A stretch of 64,000 bases of DNA from contig CALLBO010000009.1 of assembly GCA_937998875.1 (NCBI GenBank), positions 293,036-357,035 of the forward strand, given 5' to 3'. Below, piece by piece: positions 27,452 through 36,654 of the stretch (position 1 is the stretch's first letter; each line of letters starts with the position of its first letter). The position numbers and the translations under genes are program-made. Under the pieces are notes generated by a model. The model did not search any database, was not told where the DNA came from, and saw only the letters and a program-made list of their open reading frames with translations. This stretch comes from an uncultured Granulosicoccaceae bacterium (lineage in GTDB: Bacteria > Pseudomonadota > Gammaproteobacteria > Granulosicoccales > Granulosicoccaceae).

Positions 27452-28939
27452 TCAATACTCACCGCGTAGATACCTCGCCTCCAGATGTTCGATAAGCGAT
27501 TCGGCCCGGGTAACGGATCCTGTTGCACTTTGCATCAATTCCTGAGACTCCAACTCACACCCCTTTGACCAGATCTGTTTTGACAACCAGTCTCTGACAA
27601 AACCTACATCACCACGTTTGAACTGCTCCTGCCAATCAGAATGTTCGGACTTAACGCAGGAAAAGATCTGTGCGGCATTTACCGCCCCAATGGTGTAAGA
27701 CGGGAAGTACCCAAAAGCGCCGTCTGTCCAGTGAATATCCTGCATGCAGCCGTTGGTGTAGTCATCTGATGTATCGATACCGAGATAGGACATCATCTTT
27801 TCATTCCAGATGTCCGGAATATCTTCAGCTTCTATTTCACCGTTTATTAATGCGCTTTCAATTTCATAACGCAACATTACATGTAACGGATAGGTAACCT
27901 CATCTGCCTCGACTCTGATTTTACCCGGTGCAACACGAATTCCGAGCTTCCAGAGATCATCAGCACTCAGGCAGGCAGCTGTACTTAAGTGACTATGCAC
28001 CTTCTCTGTAAGGAAATGCATAAAGGCTTTTGAATAGAAAATCTGCTTTTCAAATAAAAGGCTCTGGCTTTCGTGAATACACATGTTGCGGGATTCCCCG
28101 ACAGGCAGTCCCCTGGACGCTTCAGGCAACATACTTTCATAACTGGCATGACCAACCTCATGCGCTGTACCAGCCAGGGCCTCCATGAAAGAATCCGTTT
28201 CATACCGCGTGGTGATCCGCGAATCCCCGGCACTGCCAGTGCTGAACGGATGCATACTCTGATCAAGCCTGCCAGCAGTAAAATCAAAACCCAGCGTGGT
28301 CAGCATCTCCTTGTTTAACTTTATCTGGTTTTCTATCGGATATTCTGCTCTCTGCGATCCCTGCAAGGAACCTTGCGTTTCTAAAACGCGCTGCAGCAGA
28401 TCAGGAAGTACTTCACGCAGTTTTTTAAAAACAGAATCGATGAGTGCTTCTGAATCTCCATGGCAATGCAACGCGAGCATCGCTTCATACGGTGTTTTGG
28501 CACCACTCGCCTGTTGCCTGAGCGCAGCTTCGCGTCGGGAGTTCTCAACTACTGGTTTAAAGTTCTTTAAAAATCCCTTCCAGTCATTGGCAGCACGCTG
28601 AGTGCGCCAACCCATTTCACACTTGGATCCTGCAACAATCTGTTCTTTTACCAACTCAGCAGGCAGGCAATTGGCATTGCGCCAGACTCGCTGCATTTCA
28701 CGAATACTTACTTCGTTATCACCTGTGCTTTCAGCCTCTGAAAGCCAGATCTCGACCTCGGGGGCGGTAAGTTTCGCGTGACTGAGCCCGGCGAGTTCGG
28801 CAATCGAGCCAGATCGGGTTTCACTCCCCTTCGGCGGCATCATCACCATCTGATCCCAACTTAAATAGGTAATGGCGTGCTGCAACTTATCGATCTCACG
28901 GAATCGATCACACAGACTTTCGTAGGCAGAATTGCTCAT
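27452..28939 (-). CDS. M32-family metallocarboxypeptidase
   Basis: A 495-residue cytoplasmic zinc carboxypeptidase (Taq carboxypeptidase family). The zinc motif is HEVGH at 260-264, inside GTAHEVGHASYE, followed by HESQSLLFE, which supplies the third ligand, and the RVEADEVTYPLHVMLRYEIE segment typical of M32. It removes C-terminal residues from peptides with broad specificity. It lies 53 bases upstream of the stop-proximal region of the PhyH gene on the same strand, so co-transcription from the PhyH gene is possible. Confidence 0.94.
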   Translation of the reverse strand: MSNSAYESLCDRFREIDKLQHAITYLSWDQMVMMPPKGSETRSGSIAELAGLSHAKLTAPEVEIWLSEAESTGDNEVSIREMQRVWRNANCLPAELVKEQIVAGSKCEMGWRTQRAANDWKGFLKNFKPVVENSRREAALRQQASGAKTPYEAMLALHCHGDSEALIDSVFKKLREVLPDLLQRVLETQGSLQGSQRAEYPIENQIKLNKEMLTTLGFDFTAGRLDQSMHPFSTGSAGDSRITTRYETDSFMEALAGTAHEVGHASYESMLPEASRGLPVGESRNMCIHESQSLLFEKQIFYSKAFMHFLTEKVHSHLSTAACLSADDLWKLGIRVAPGKIRVEADEVTYPLHVMLRYEIESALINGEIEAEDIPDIWNEKMMSYLGIDTSDDYTNGCMQDIHWTDGAFGYFPSYTIGAVNAAQIFSCVKSEHSDWQEQFKRGDVGFVRDWLSKQIWSKGCELESQELMQSATGSVTRAESLIEHLEARYLRGEY

Positions 28940-28992
28940 AGGGTTTCGGGTAATGTAGTTAACGCTAAAAAGCGAGGATTAATGGGGCGATT

Positions 28993-29967
28993 TTAAGCGC
29001 AGTAAACCGAGTCTTCAGGCCAACGATGAATGACAACCGGCGGCTCGACTGATAACACATCACGCGCCTCCTCCCACATACAGCGCCAGCGATTTGCGTC
29101 CACCGTTACCGATGCAGAATTCTGTTTACTTCTGACGATGAACTCGGGAAACATCGGACGGCCAGTTGACTGTCCGGTGACGTTATAGCGGAGATCAAAG
29201 CTCCAGCGAATTGAGTCTGATAGATTAGTTAGTGAAGCGTGAATAGTCTGCGGGTGAAACAACACTGCACCACCCGCTTTTACCGGCACTGGCACGGCGC
29301 TATCAACATTCAACTGTGATAGCGGGATACTCAGTTGCGGTGACGGACAGTGTCGTTGCATAGCTTCACGATGACTCCCCGGGATTACCTGCAGGCAACC
29401 GTTTTCAACCGTTGCATCGGTGACAGCCACCCACACAGTGACCATCTCCGTGGTGTCTGCTTCTTCGAGCGTGACTGCACGATCCTGATGCCAGTCTGTG
29501 TGGGTGATATGAGCTCGTATCTCATCGTCGTTCAACTCTACAGCAGGTGGCTTGATTCTGACATGTTGAATCGGATTGGAGGTTAACTCAGATCCGATTA
29601 ACTGCTCGACTATATCCAACAATTTTTCGTTGGTTATAAGATTGAATACGGCAGGTCCCGCATGGAACGGAGTGTCCGATTGGATTTCACCGGGTGGAAG
29701 GGAAATGTCCAACGGCTGAAAAAAATCGAGACCAGCGCTGTACGCGGCACGAATTTTATCTGCAAACGAATACTGTCCAACCACAGGTTCGAGTAATTTC
29801 TGCTCGATCCAGGCATCGCATATCGAAGACAGCAACAGATCGTATTCCTCAATCAATGGATGTAGAACAGTTCTAACATCCACTATCCCATCAATAACAA
29901 GGTAACCGGAATCATGAAATTGTTTGAGCTGTGCTGCGCTGAGCGATTGTGCAAACATAGAATTCAC
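28993..29967 (-). CDS. Phytanoyl-CoA dioxygenase (PhyH)-family protein
   Basis: A 324-residue Fe(II)/2-oxoglutarate oxygenase. The metal triad is visible as H-x-D in THTDWHQDRA and a distal His in LFHPQTIHASLTN, with the 2-oxoglutarate-binding Arg downstream in SIRWSFDLRYN. The N-terminus SGYLVIDGIVD is typical. The family hydroxylates diverse small molecules, including ectoine precursors; the substrate here is not evident and ectoine genes are absent. Confidence 0.85.
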   Translation of the reverse strand: MNSMFAQSLSAAQLKQFHDSGYLVIDGIVDVRTVLHPLIEEYDLLLSSICDAWIEQKLLEPVVGQYSFADKIRAAYSAGLDFFQPLDISLPPGEIQSDTPFHAGPAVFNLITNEKLLDIVEQLIGSELTSNPIQHVRIKPPAVELNDDEIRAHITHTDWHQDRAVTLEEADTTEMVTVWVAVTDATVENGCLQVIPGSHREAMQRHCPSPQLSIPLSQLNVDSAVPVPVKAGGAVLFHPQTIHASLTNLSDSIRWSFDLRYNVTGQSTGRPMFPEFIVRSKQNSASVTVDANRWRCMWEEARDVLSVEPPVVIHRWPEDSVYCA

Positions 29968-30121
29968 CGAACTTTATTGTGTCCGATTGCAAGATTTGTA
30001 TCGAGTCTGCCAATCGCGGTCACTACGCGCAAGTAGATAAACGGCATTTTAAAAAACAGGTAAACTACGATCGTTGGCGATGACTGGCAACTGAGAGTCT
30101 TCAGTCCATAAAACGCGAACG

Positions 30122-30147
30122 AAAAAAAGGGCGCCGAGGGACGCCCT
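30122..30147 (-). terminator. Rho-independent terminator
   Basis: On the minus strand AGGGCG/CGCCCT with an eight-base loop is followed by seven T residues. It lies between the PhyH gene and the structured region to its right, and so ends a leftward transcript that does not come from an obvious protein gene. Confidence 0.8.
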
Positions 30148-30400
30148 GAAATTTCACGCACATTTTATTATTATTAGTATTACCAGTCTGTGGCGGTTTG
30201 ACCCACCACCTTCCATCGTCTATTCCGGACCCGCTATATCCGGATTGACGGAAGAGGTTTCAGGCACTGTGCTATGCCGTGTCTGTTACCTACTGCGTGC
30301 CTTCCTGGCAGTTTCAATCAGCACTCAACTGCGAGTGCTTAATGCTTCAGCACTTCCCTGCACCACGGCTATCACTGTAAATTCGAATTGAGATAAATAC
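30148..30400 (-). ncRNA. Candidate structured non-coding RNA
   Basis: The 744-bp gap between the PhyH and parvulin genes has no credible ORF. Its leftward strand, just before the terminator at 30122-30147, can form several hairpins: TGCC-AGGAA-GGCA (30298-30310), TCCGGA/TCCGGA (30224-30244), GTGG/CCAC (30190-30209), and two mutually exclusive stems using GAGTGC at 30333-30338 (with 30321-30326 or 30349-30354). GGA is exposed in at least one loop, as in CsrA/RsmA-binding RNAs, but GGA is not clearly enriched overall. The parvulin gene has its own terminator, so a separate transcript is implied. No family is recognised and the 5' end is a guess. Confidence 0.3.
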
Positions 30401-30680
30401 AACAGATGTATCAGAAAATTTCCATTTTGTTTGATTGTTGCAACAACTGAAGCAACAGAGAGATAAATCATTCAAATCAATGATTTATTAAAGATGTATG
30501 ATTGGGATCGCAGAAAAGTGTAACAATTATGTAACTTTTCCGACAGATGATTAGCAATTTTATGCGGAAACCCGAGCTTGAACAATCGGGTTATTGAGCC
30601 AACACATGCTTGGCAACGCAAACGACAACGGCGCAGAAACTACGCGCCGTTCAACGCCACACAGAGATCCTGAAAGGAAA

Positions 30681-30702
30681 CTGCCGGCGATCACACCGGC
30701 AG
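30681..30702 (-). terminator. Terminator downstream of ppiC
   Basis: CTGCCGG/CCGGCAG, 7 bp with an eight-base loop, followed on the minus strand by TTTCCTTT. It begins ten bases after the parvulin stop codon. Another hairpin (ACGGCGC/GCGCCGT, 30628-30650) follows further on. Confidence 0.7.
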
Positions 30703-30711
30703 ATAAATCAG

Positions 30712-30990
30712 CTAGTCTCGCGAAGTTACTTCGAGTAAGTGATAACCAAATTGGGTTTTTACCGGACCATGCACCTCACCCACGGCTTCATTAAATACCA
30801 CTTTATCAAACTCGGGCACCATCATGCCGGGGCCAAAGGAGCCAAGATCACCACCCTGTTTACCCGACGGGCAGGATGAATGCTCTGAGGCAAGAGCAGC
30901 AAAATCTGCTCCGTCCGTGATCTGTTGTTTGAGATCGATACACTTCTCTTCAGTATCGACCAGAATGTGTCTGGCAGTTGCTTGCGACAT
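30712..30990 (-). CDS. ppiC: Parvulin-type peptidyl-prolyl cis-trans isomerase
   Basis: A 92-residue single-domain parvulin without signal peptide, as in cytoplasmic PpiC. Seen: ARHILVDTEEKC, FAALASEHSSCPSGKQGGDLGSFGPGMMVPEFDKVVF, and VKTQFGYHLLEV, which covers the catalytic pocket. It speeds proline isomerisation in folding proteins. A terminator follows directly. Confidence 0.94.
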   Translation of the reverse strand: MSQATARHILVDTEEKCIDLKQQITDGADFAALASEHSSCPSGKQGGDLGSFGPGMMVPEFDKVVFNEAVGEVHGPVKTQFGYHLLEVTSRD

Positions 30991-31122
30991 ATCATCTACA
31001 CCTTAAATTAATGTTGATAGGAGTTAAGTTCTTCTTGAAACGAGCCTGTTGAATCGACGTTTGCATTCGAAATGTGAAGGCAGAAGGTGCCGGGACAGCA
31101 GGATCAGCTGAGAGATGCTGAT

Positions 31123-31398
31123 TTAGGACATTCCTGGTTTCCAGACGCCGTGGGCAGACTGCATCTGCGCGCTTTTCTGCTGTGAAACATCAGCGGCCAC
31201 CTGACTGGCGAAGGCTAACAGTTCTTCCAGAACCTCTTGCTTCTGCGGCTCAGACATTTCTTCCTGCCCGAGCAGAAATCCGATAATGGCACTTAGATAC
31301 TGAGAGGCAACACCCGGATCCTGTGCAGCAGGATCATGTTGCGACAACAAAGTTCTAACGTCGTTGACAATTTTACCGTTCAGTTGCAGTTGAGACAT
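31123..31398 (-). CDS. Hypothetical protein, alpha-helical
   Basis: A 91-residue protein predicted to be mostly helical, rich in Gln, Ala and Glu, with no signal peptide or membrane segment. I recognise no family. The FLLGQEEMSEPQKQEVLEELLAFASQV portion looks amphipathic and could mediate dimerisation. It lies left of and divergent from the BolA gene. Its coding status rests on codon pattern and isolation from other frames. Confidence 0.5.
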   Translation of the reverse strand: MSQLQLNGKIVNDVRTLLSQHDPAAQDPGVASQYLSAIIGFLLGQEEMSEPQKQEVLEELLAFASQVAADVSQQKSAQMQSAHGVWKPGMS

Positions 31399-31585
31399 CG
31401 GACGCCGACAGGTTAAACGTCTTCCTAGAATAACAGAATGCCCGTCCTGCGTGTAATAGTGATCTGCCGGGTGAGACAGTCAATTACCCAAGATCAGTAC
31501 AACTTTAAGCCCGCGTTGAAGTATCTACTACAGCAGGGTTGATATACTCCATGTTCAATGCAGAGACTAGAGGCTACCGAAAAAA

Positions 31586-31900
31586 ATGAGCGTTCAAACG
31601 TTAATCGAGTCAAAAATAAGGACAGCCCTGGCAACCACAGAGCTTGACGTGCAGAACGAAAGTCATATGCACGGCGGCCCCGCAACTGAATCTCACTTTA
31701 GACTGGTTGTGGTTAGCGAGAGCTTTCAGAACAAGACGCTTCTGGCGCGTCATCGCATCATCAACAAACTCCTTGAAGATGAACTCAGTACCGGAGTGCA
31801 CGCACTGGCCATGCATACTTTTACACCGGAAGAATGGACTGCGCGTGGAGAGACTGCTGCCCCATCGCCTGCATGTCGTGGCGGGTCAGCAGCAGATTGA
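31586..31900 (+). CDS. bolA: BolA-family protein
   Basis: A 104-residue BolA protein: ESHMHGGPATESHFRLVVVSESFQNKTLLARHRIINKLLEDEL, then GVHALAMHTFTPEEW. The ESHMHGG and the RHRxxN motifs place it nearer to canonical BolA than the shorter protein at 21115-21366. It would bind Fe-S clusters with a monothiol glutaredoxin and affect morphology and stress response. The C-terminal tail after residue 90 is not conserved. Confidence 0.9.
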   Translation: MSVQTLIESKIRTALATTELDVQNESHMHGGPATESHFRLVVVSESFQNKTLLARHRIINKLLEDELSTGVHALAMHTFTPEEWTARGETAAPSPACRGGSAAD

Positions 31901-32069
31901 ATAGCGTCTGGTTAAAAAATTCTTAATCAAACTTATAAAGCAACAGTTGCCAGAGCCAGACAAGACACCCTGCCTTACTGAATTACTTTACACCGTTGCC
32001 TGATCAATCAGCTCACAGCAATGGCAGCTGTAGCGAAGAAATTTTTCAGAAATATTGAGACTGTTCCGG

Positions 32070-34028
32070 CTACTCAGCCAGCTGCGAGACAGATAAACTA
32101 TTCATGCGATTTTCAAGGCGCGTAACCTGGCCGTCTTTCAACATCCACTCAGACACCGTTGTGTTAAACAACACCGCTTGTACATAAGCCCTGGTTTCAT
32201 CAAACGGAATTAATTCAACCCAGATATCAGTTTCCAAAGCCCCTGCTGCACCGGCTTGTAACCACTTTTTTACTCGCTTCGGGCCCGCATTGTAGGCCGC
32301 CGCTGCATACGCAAGGTTATTGTCAAAACGACTGAGCACAAAGTGCAAGTACCGAATACCAAGCTTGATATTCAATTCGCTGTCAATCAAACGCCAAACG
32401 GGTGCTTTTATACTAAGCTCATTGCCCATCTGCCTGGCTGTGGCTGGCATTAACTGCATTAATCCTACTGCGCCAGCTGAAGATTTTATGTCTGGTGTAA
32501 AGCGACTCTCGCGACGCATTACGCCGTAAACAAATTCCCGCGGCACATCGTAACTGGCAGCATGACGGGTGACATCCTCTTTGTAAGCTTCAGGAAACAA
32601 CCAAGGCAAGACATCTGTCGCCCCAGCGCTGAACGCTGAATCTAATGCACGATCATGCCAGTCGACAGAGTCAGCCAGTTGTGCCGCCCCCAGAAACCGC
32701 TCTTTTGAAGAACCCTTCAGCGCGCGATTCCACTCACGTCGCCCCTCCCACGGCAAACCCGCAAAAAAATATTCCAGAGCCCTTATAACGCGCGGATCAT
32801 CTTTCAATTCGTGCATTGCTGAATCTGCATCCGGCAGTGGGGCTGCCTGAATAGCATACTGGTGCGACAACCTGTCTGCTGCCAGAAAACCGTAGTATTC
32901 AAATTTGTCAGAGATAGCTTCGAATATTCGATTAGCAGCCGACTGAAAACCCTGTAACTCCAGACAGCGCGCCCGCCAGTACTGCCATCTCGGCATTGAC
33001 TGCTCTTGTTTCGTCAGTTCATCTAGGGTTGCAATACATCGCGGCCAGTCTTTAGCCTGCAATGCGAGCCGCACCCGCCAATAGCGAACATCGCGATTTG
33101 GAGCGACTGTTTCTAATAACTGACGAGATTCCGCGATACCGCGTTTGGCTGCCAACACTGCATACCCGGCAACAGCATCATTGGCTTCTTTTTCATTGAA
33201 CCCAAAACGTGTTGCATTCTGTTGCCAGTAAGCAACCGCACCTGGCAAATCATCACGCGCCCAGCGACGCAGCATTAGCTCAGCAATGACTTTATGGTGA
33301 ACCGTGTTACCGTGAGTTACCTCGTTGCGCAACGCTGCTGCGGGATCGTCGTAACCGTCAATCCACGCTGTTACAAGCCGCTTGTCGCGAGCGTTAAAAT
33401 ATTTCAACAAAGAACCGGCTGCTTCAAGATCACCGCGTTTAACTAATGCAACAGTCCGTTGCCACAAAGCTGTCGTCGGCACATCAGTCACCTCAGCAAG
33501 CAACATTGAAAATGCCTTATCACAATTGGCGGTGTGGCGACCGACATCAGACCAGAGTTTGCGGGTTGGTTCTGTAAATCGCTTTGGCTGCCCGTTTATG
33601 AACCCCGCGAGAAGGTCATCACACGGATGATCGGGTGAGTTGTCATCAGCCCACGCTAGTTTGTAGTCCTGCCAGCGTTCAAGCGCCACACTTCTGTTTT
33701 TCAGCACACCCAGCAATCGACGCTGTAAGCGCGTGTCGCCGTTAAACTCGGCCACTCTCTCAAGAAGACTTGCAGGATTCGCAGACTGCTTCAGCTGGTG
33801 CCGCACCACCAGGTAGTCAAAGTATTCTTTTAGCGGATAGCCTTTGAGCTCATCACGGCGAGCAATGGCTGCATCAAGCTCACCCGATTGCAATTGATCT
33901 GTTAGCTCTTTGAAAAGCTGCCTTTGATGACTGTAGCGCTCAGCCACCTCTGTGTGATCCGCGAGCACGGCGGATTGAAAAGCGAACAGAGAGGCACACA
34001 TTAAAATTCGGAGGAATCTAGCAGACAT
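32070..34028 (-). CDS. slt: Soluble lytic murein transglycosylase (Slt70 type)
   Basis: A 652-residue periplasmic enzyme, close to E. coli Slt70 (645). A signal peptide (ILMCASLFAFQSAVLA) is followed by the long alpha-superhelical U-domain (TPR-like, about residues 30-450) and a C-terminal SLT domain with the catalytic Glu in YGVMRRESRFTPD, SAGAVGLMQLMPATARQ and the AAAAYNAGPKRV motif. It cleaves glycan strands exolytically to anhydro-muropeptides. It is divergent from tatD. Confidence 0.94.
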   Translation of the reverse strand: MSARFLRILMCASLFAFQSAVLADHTEVAERYSHQRQLFKELTDQLQSGELDAAIARRDELKGYPLKEYFDYLVVRHQLKQSANPASLLERVAEFNGDTRLQRRLLGVLKNRSVALERWQDYKLAWADDNSPDHPCDDLLAGFINGQPKRFTEPTRKLWSDVGRHTANCDKAFSMLLAEVTDVPTTALWQRTVALVKRGDLEAAGSLLKYFNARDKRLVTAWIDGYDDPAAALRNEVTHGNTVHHKVIAELMLRRWARDDLPGAVAYWQQNATRFGFNEKEANDAVAGYAVLAAKRGIAESRQLLETVAPNRDVRYWRVRLALQAKDWPRCIATLDELTKQEQSMPRWQYWRARCLELQGFQSAANRIFEAISDKFEYYGFLAADRLSHQYAIQAAPLPDADSAMHELKDDPRVIRALEYFFAGLPWEGRREWNRALKGSSKERFLGAAQLADSVDWHDRALDSAFSAGATDVLPWLFPEAYKEDVTRHAASYDVPREFVYGVMRRESRFTPDIKSSAGAVGLMQLMPATARQMGNELSIKAPVWRLIDSELNIKLGIRYLHFVLSRFDNNLAYAAAAYNAGPKRVKKWLQAGAAGALETDIWVELIPFDETRAYVQAVLFNTTVSEWMLKDGQVTRLENRMNSLSVSQLAE

Positions 34029-34188
34029 TATTCACACTGGGCGACATGAGGTAGTTGATCGAGTGTTGTTTACGGAGTCTCGCTAAGCCGTGAGCCCCCA
34101 AAGCATTGCCGAACCACTCTACGTTTTAATTTATACTCATGAGGCAACGCGCTTACCCGCACGTCAGTCTAACAGCATTGGAATTTAT

Positions 34189-35004
34189 GTGTTCTCTATA
34201 ACACCATCAGACAAAGCAATTATTGATATCGGTGCCAACCTTACACACGAATCCTTTGCTAATGATTTTGAAGATGTAATACACCGGGCCGGCCAAGCAA
34301 ACATCAACCACATGATCATTACCGGATCAGACGTTGAAGATAGCCACAAAGCCGCCACTTTAGCGACCGAAAATAGTGATTTATTCTCAGCCACAGCTGG
34401 AATACACCCGCACTACGCTGAGCAGTACTCTGATGATGCGGCTACCGCACTTCTCAAACTACTGGAACTGGATGTGGTCAAAGCTGTAGGTGAAACGGGT
34501 CTCGACTTTTTTCGCGACATATCACCACGCGAGAAACAGATCAAAAGTTTCCGCGCTCATCTCGAAATTGCCGAAAAAACCAACAAGCCACTTTTTTTGC
34601 ACCAGCGCGAGTCACACGATACTTTTCTGTCAGTGCTAAAGGAACATCGTCAATCGGTGGGCCGCGTGGTCGTTCATTGTTTCACCGATACCGCCGCGGC
34701 ACTGCATGATTATCTCGCCCTGGATTGCTACATCGGTATTACCGGATGGATCTGTGATGAACGCAGAGGCGCGCATCTGCTCGACTGCGTTAGCAGCATA
34801 CCGCTTGATCGATTGCTGATTGAAACGGACGCACCTTACTTGATGCCACGTAACCTGCGACCTAAACCCAAGACCCGCCGAAATGAGCCGTGCAATCTGC
34901 CATGGGTGTTGAATGCCGTAGCTTCCGCACGACCGGAAACCGTGGCGGAACTTGCGACGGCCACTACCGACAACGCCGTGAGATTTTTTTCGCTGCAAAA
35001 ATAA
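34189..35004 (+). CDS. tatD: TatD-family metal-dependent hydrolase/DNase
   Basis: About 271 residues from a GTG at 34189, chosen because homologues begin just before IDIGANLTHESF; the frame continues upstream to 34090. Metal-binding motifs: AGIHPHYAEQY, VKAVGETGLDFFRD, KPLFLHQRESHDTF, VVHCFTD and LLIETDAPYL. The family has 3'-5' exonuclease activity and is involved in DNA repair of oxidative damage. TatA-C genes are not adjacent. Confidence 0.9.
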   Translation: MFSITPSDKAIIDIGANLTHESFANDFEDVIHRAGQANINHMIITGSDVEDSHKAATLATENSDLFSATAGIHPHYAEQYSDDAATALLKLLELDVVKAVGETGLDFFRDISPREKQIKSFRAHLEIAEKTNKPLFLHQRESHDTFLSVLKEHRQSVGRVVVHCFTDTAAALHDYLALDCYIGITGWICDERRGAHLLDCVSSIPLDRLLIETDAPYLMPRNLRPKPKTRRNEPCNLPWVLNAVASARPETVAELATATTDNAVRFFSLQK

Positions 35005-35042
35005 AAACCAGCCTATTGCCACCACAACTGGCTCACCCGTCA

Positions 35043-35639
35043 CTATGCTTTTGTTGCCATTGCAACTGTGTAGACCGATCCTTGTTTCAGCTTTTTATAA
35101 TTGCCAAAAATATCGTTAAAATTGCGCTTCACAAATTGCCGCAGGCCATTGATAGTTACAATGTAGCACTGACCACCCGGTTTGAGCTTTGCGTGTATAT
35201 CGCAAAACATTAATGTGTACAGCTCCTTACCGGATTTGGCAGGCAGATTGGTAACGATCAGATCGAAGTCATTGGCCGCTACCTGATTCAATCCATTGCT
35301 CAGGAAAATGTCGGTGTTGGTGAGATTGTTTACCGAAGCGTTCTTGCGGCAATATTCTATCGCTACATAATCTTTATCGATCATGGTGACCTCACCGCGC
35401 GGACAAGTAGCAGCCAGCGTCAGTCCCAGAGCACCATAGCCGCAGCCGACATCGAGACACTTTGAGTCTTCCGCCACACTGAGGTAGTCGAGCAGCAGTC
35501 GACTGCCGGCATCGACCTCGCGCGGAGAAAACAGCCCCCAGGTGGTATGAAAAGTCAGTACCTGCTGACACAGCGATTCTGAAAATACGATATCACGTCG
35601 GTATTTTTCCAGCTCAGCAGGGGTTGGTGCGGGAATCAT
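35043..35639 (-). CDS. RsmC/RlmG-like class I SAM methyltransferase
   Basis: A 198-residue methyltransferase with motif I LDVGCGYGALGLTLA, an acidic ribose-binding motif (VTMIDKD) and NLPA at the motif IV position, where rRNA and DNA enzymes usually have NPP[FY]. The N-terminal WGLFSPREVDAGSRLLLDYL is the MTS-domain entry seen in RsmC. It lacks the pseudo-MTase N-terminal half of RsmC/RlmG, so it is a single-domain relative; the substrate is not assigned. Confidence 0.8.
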   Translation of the reverse strand: MIPAPTPAELEKYRRDIVFSESLCQQVLTFHTTWGLFSPREVDAGSRLLLDYLSVAEDSKCLDVGCGYGALGLTLAATCPRGEVTMIDKDYVAIEYCRKNASVNNLTNTDIFLSNGLNQVAANDFDLIVTNLPAKSGKELYTLMFCDIHAKLKPGGQCYIVTINGLRQFVKRNFNDIFGNYKKLKQGSVYTVAMATKA

Positions 35640-35848
35640 TACAATAACTCGGTAAACTATTGCATAATTATCGCAGCAGCTGAGGCCGAACCCAACATCC
35701 TTGTGCGAACCAAACCAGAACGGTCAAGAGACAGCAGCAACGTCTCCGGTTCAGAATAGAAGGAGAATGCCCGTAAACTCTCTGGAATGAGAGCAGAGCG
35801 ATCGAGCCAAATCAGCGCACAGAATTTTATTTTAGTGGGTTTTAATCA

Positions 35849-36541
35849 ATGCGATTAATTTTACTCGGCGGCCCAGGTGCCGGGAAGGGGACTCAGTCCG
35901 CTTTCATTGCCGAGAAATACAAAATTCCAAAAATCTCCACCGGCGACATGTTACGAGCTGCCATCAGAGCCCGAACCGAAATTGGTCACCAGGCCAAAGT
36001 TCTGATGGACAAAGGTGAGCTGGTGCCGGACGAAATGATCATCGGACTCGTGAAGGAACGTGTCACCCATCCGGATTGTGTAACAGGTTTTCTACTAGAC
36101 GGGTTTCCGCGCACCATCGGCCAGGCTGAAGCACTTATTCAGGGCGGCATCCGTATTGACGCAGTCATCGAGATTGGCGTCAACGATGAGGAGATAGTGA
36201 AGCGAATCAGTGGCAGGCGTGTGCACCCCGAGTCCGGACGAACCTATCATATGGAATACAACCAACCCGAAAAGGAAGGACTTGACGATCTCACCGGGGA
36301 ACCGCTCATCCAACGCGAAGATGATAAAGAGGAAACGGTGAGACATCGTCTGGCGGTGTACCACAAGCAAACGGAACCATTGATCAAGTACTACAAAAAT
36401 CTCAGTGAGAAGCACGGTGATGCTGCGCCGAAATTTGTGTCAGTGAGAGGGATGGGTAAAGTAGAAGAGATCCGCGATTCAATCTACGCGGTGCTAAATG
36501 ACCTGATCGCAGACCCCGCTTTTAAAAAGAATTACCCATGA
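35849..36541 (+). CDS. adk: Adenylate kinase
   Basis: Converts ATP and AMP to two ADP. Seen: P-loop [14 protein letters not shown]-binding [19 protein letters not shown], and a long LID with [13 protein letters not shown] and [11 protein letters not shown]. The LID has no zinc cysteines. 230 residues, slightly longer than E. coli (214). A tandem repeat and a terminator follow it. Confidence 0.97.
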   Translation: MRLILLGGPGAGKGTQSAFIAEKYKIPKISTGDMLRAAIRARTEIGHQAKVLMDKGELVPDEMIIGLVKERVTHPDCVTGFLLDGFPRTIGQAEALIQGGIRIDAVIEIGVNDEEIVKRISGRRVHPESGRTYHMEYNQPEKEGLDDLTGEPLIQREDDKEETVRHRLAVYHKQTEPLIKYYKNLSEKHGDAAPKFVSVRGMGKVEEIRDSIYAVLNDLIADPAFKKNYP

Positions 36542-36564
36542 ATTGCGTCTGCAACGATACGTAA

Positions 36565-36603
36565 GACTGATACAAAAGACTGACATAAAAGACTGATATA
36601 AAA
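36565..36603. repeat. Three tandem copies of a 13-bp repeat
   Basis: GACTGATACAAAA, GACTGACATAAAA and GACTGATATAAAA follow each other between the adk stop codon and its terminator. The location in the 3' untranslated region suggests slippage or an RNA-level role; it has no coding potential. Confidence 0.85.
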
Positions 36604-36605
36604 AA

Positions 36606-36626
36606 AAAGGGCCGTTGCGGCCCTTT
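36606..36626. terminator. Bidirectional terminator between adk and the repeat protein gene
   Basis: AAAGGGCC/GGCCCTTT with a five-base loop. The A-tract on the left gives a T-tract for leftward transcription, and TTT follows for the rightward adk transcript. Confidence 0.85.
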
Positions 36627-36654
36627 AATCATTCTCTACACGCTGCTAGATCGC

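Noticed and set aside
30148..30400. Structured region as tmRNA, 6S RNA or RNase P RNA
   Set aside because: No tRNA-like end, no resemblance to the 6S closing stem that I can recall, and no RNase P core motifs were found.
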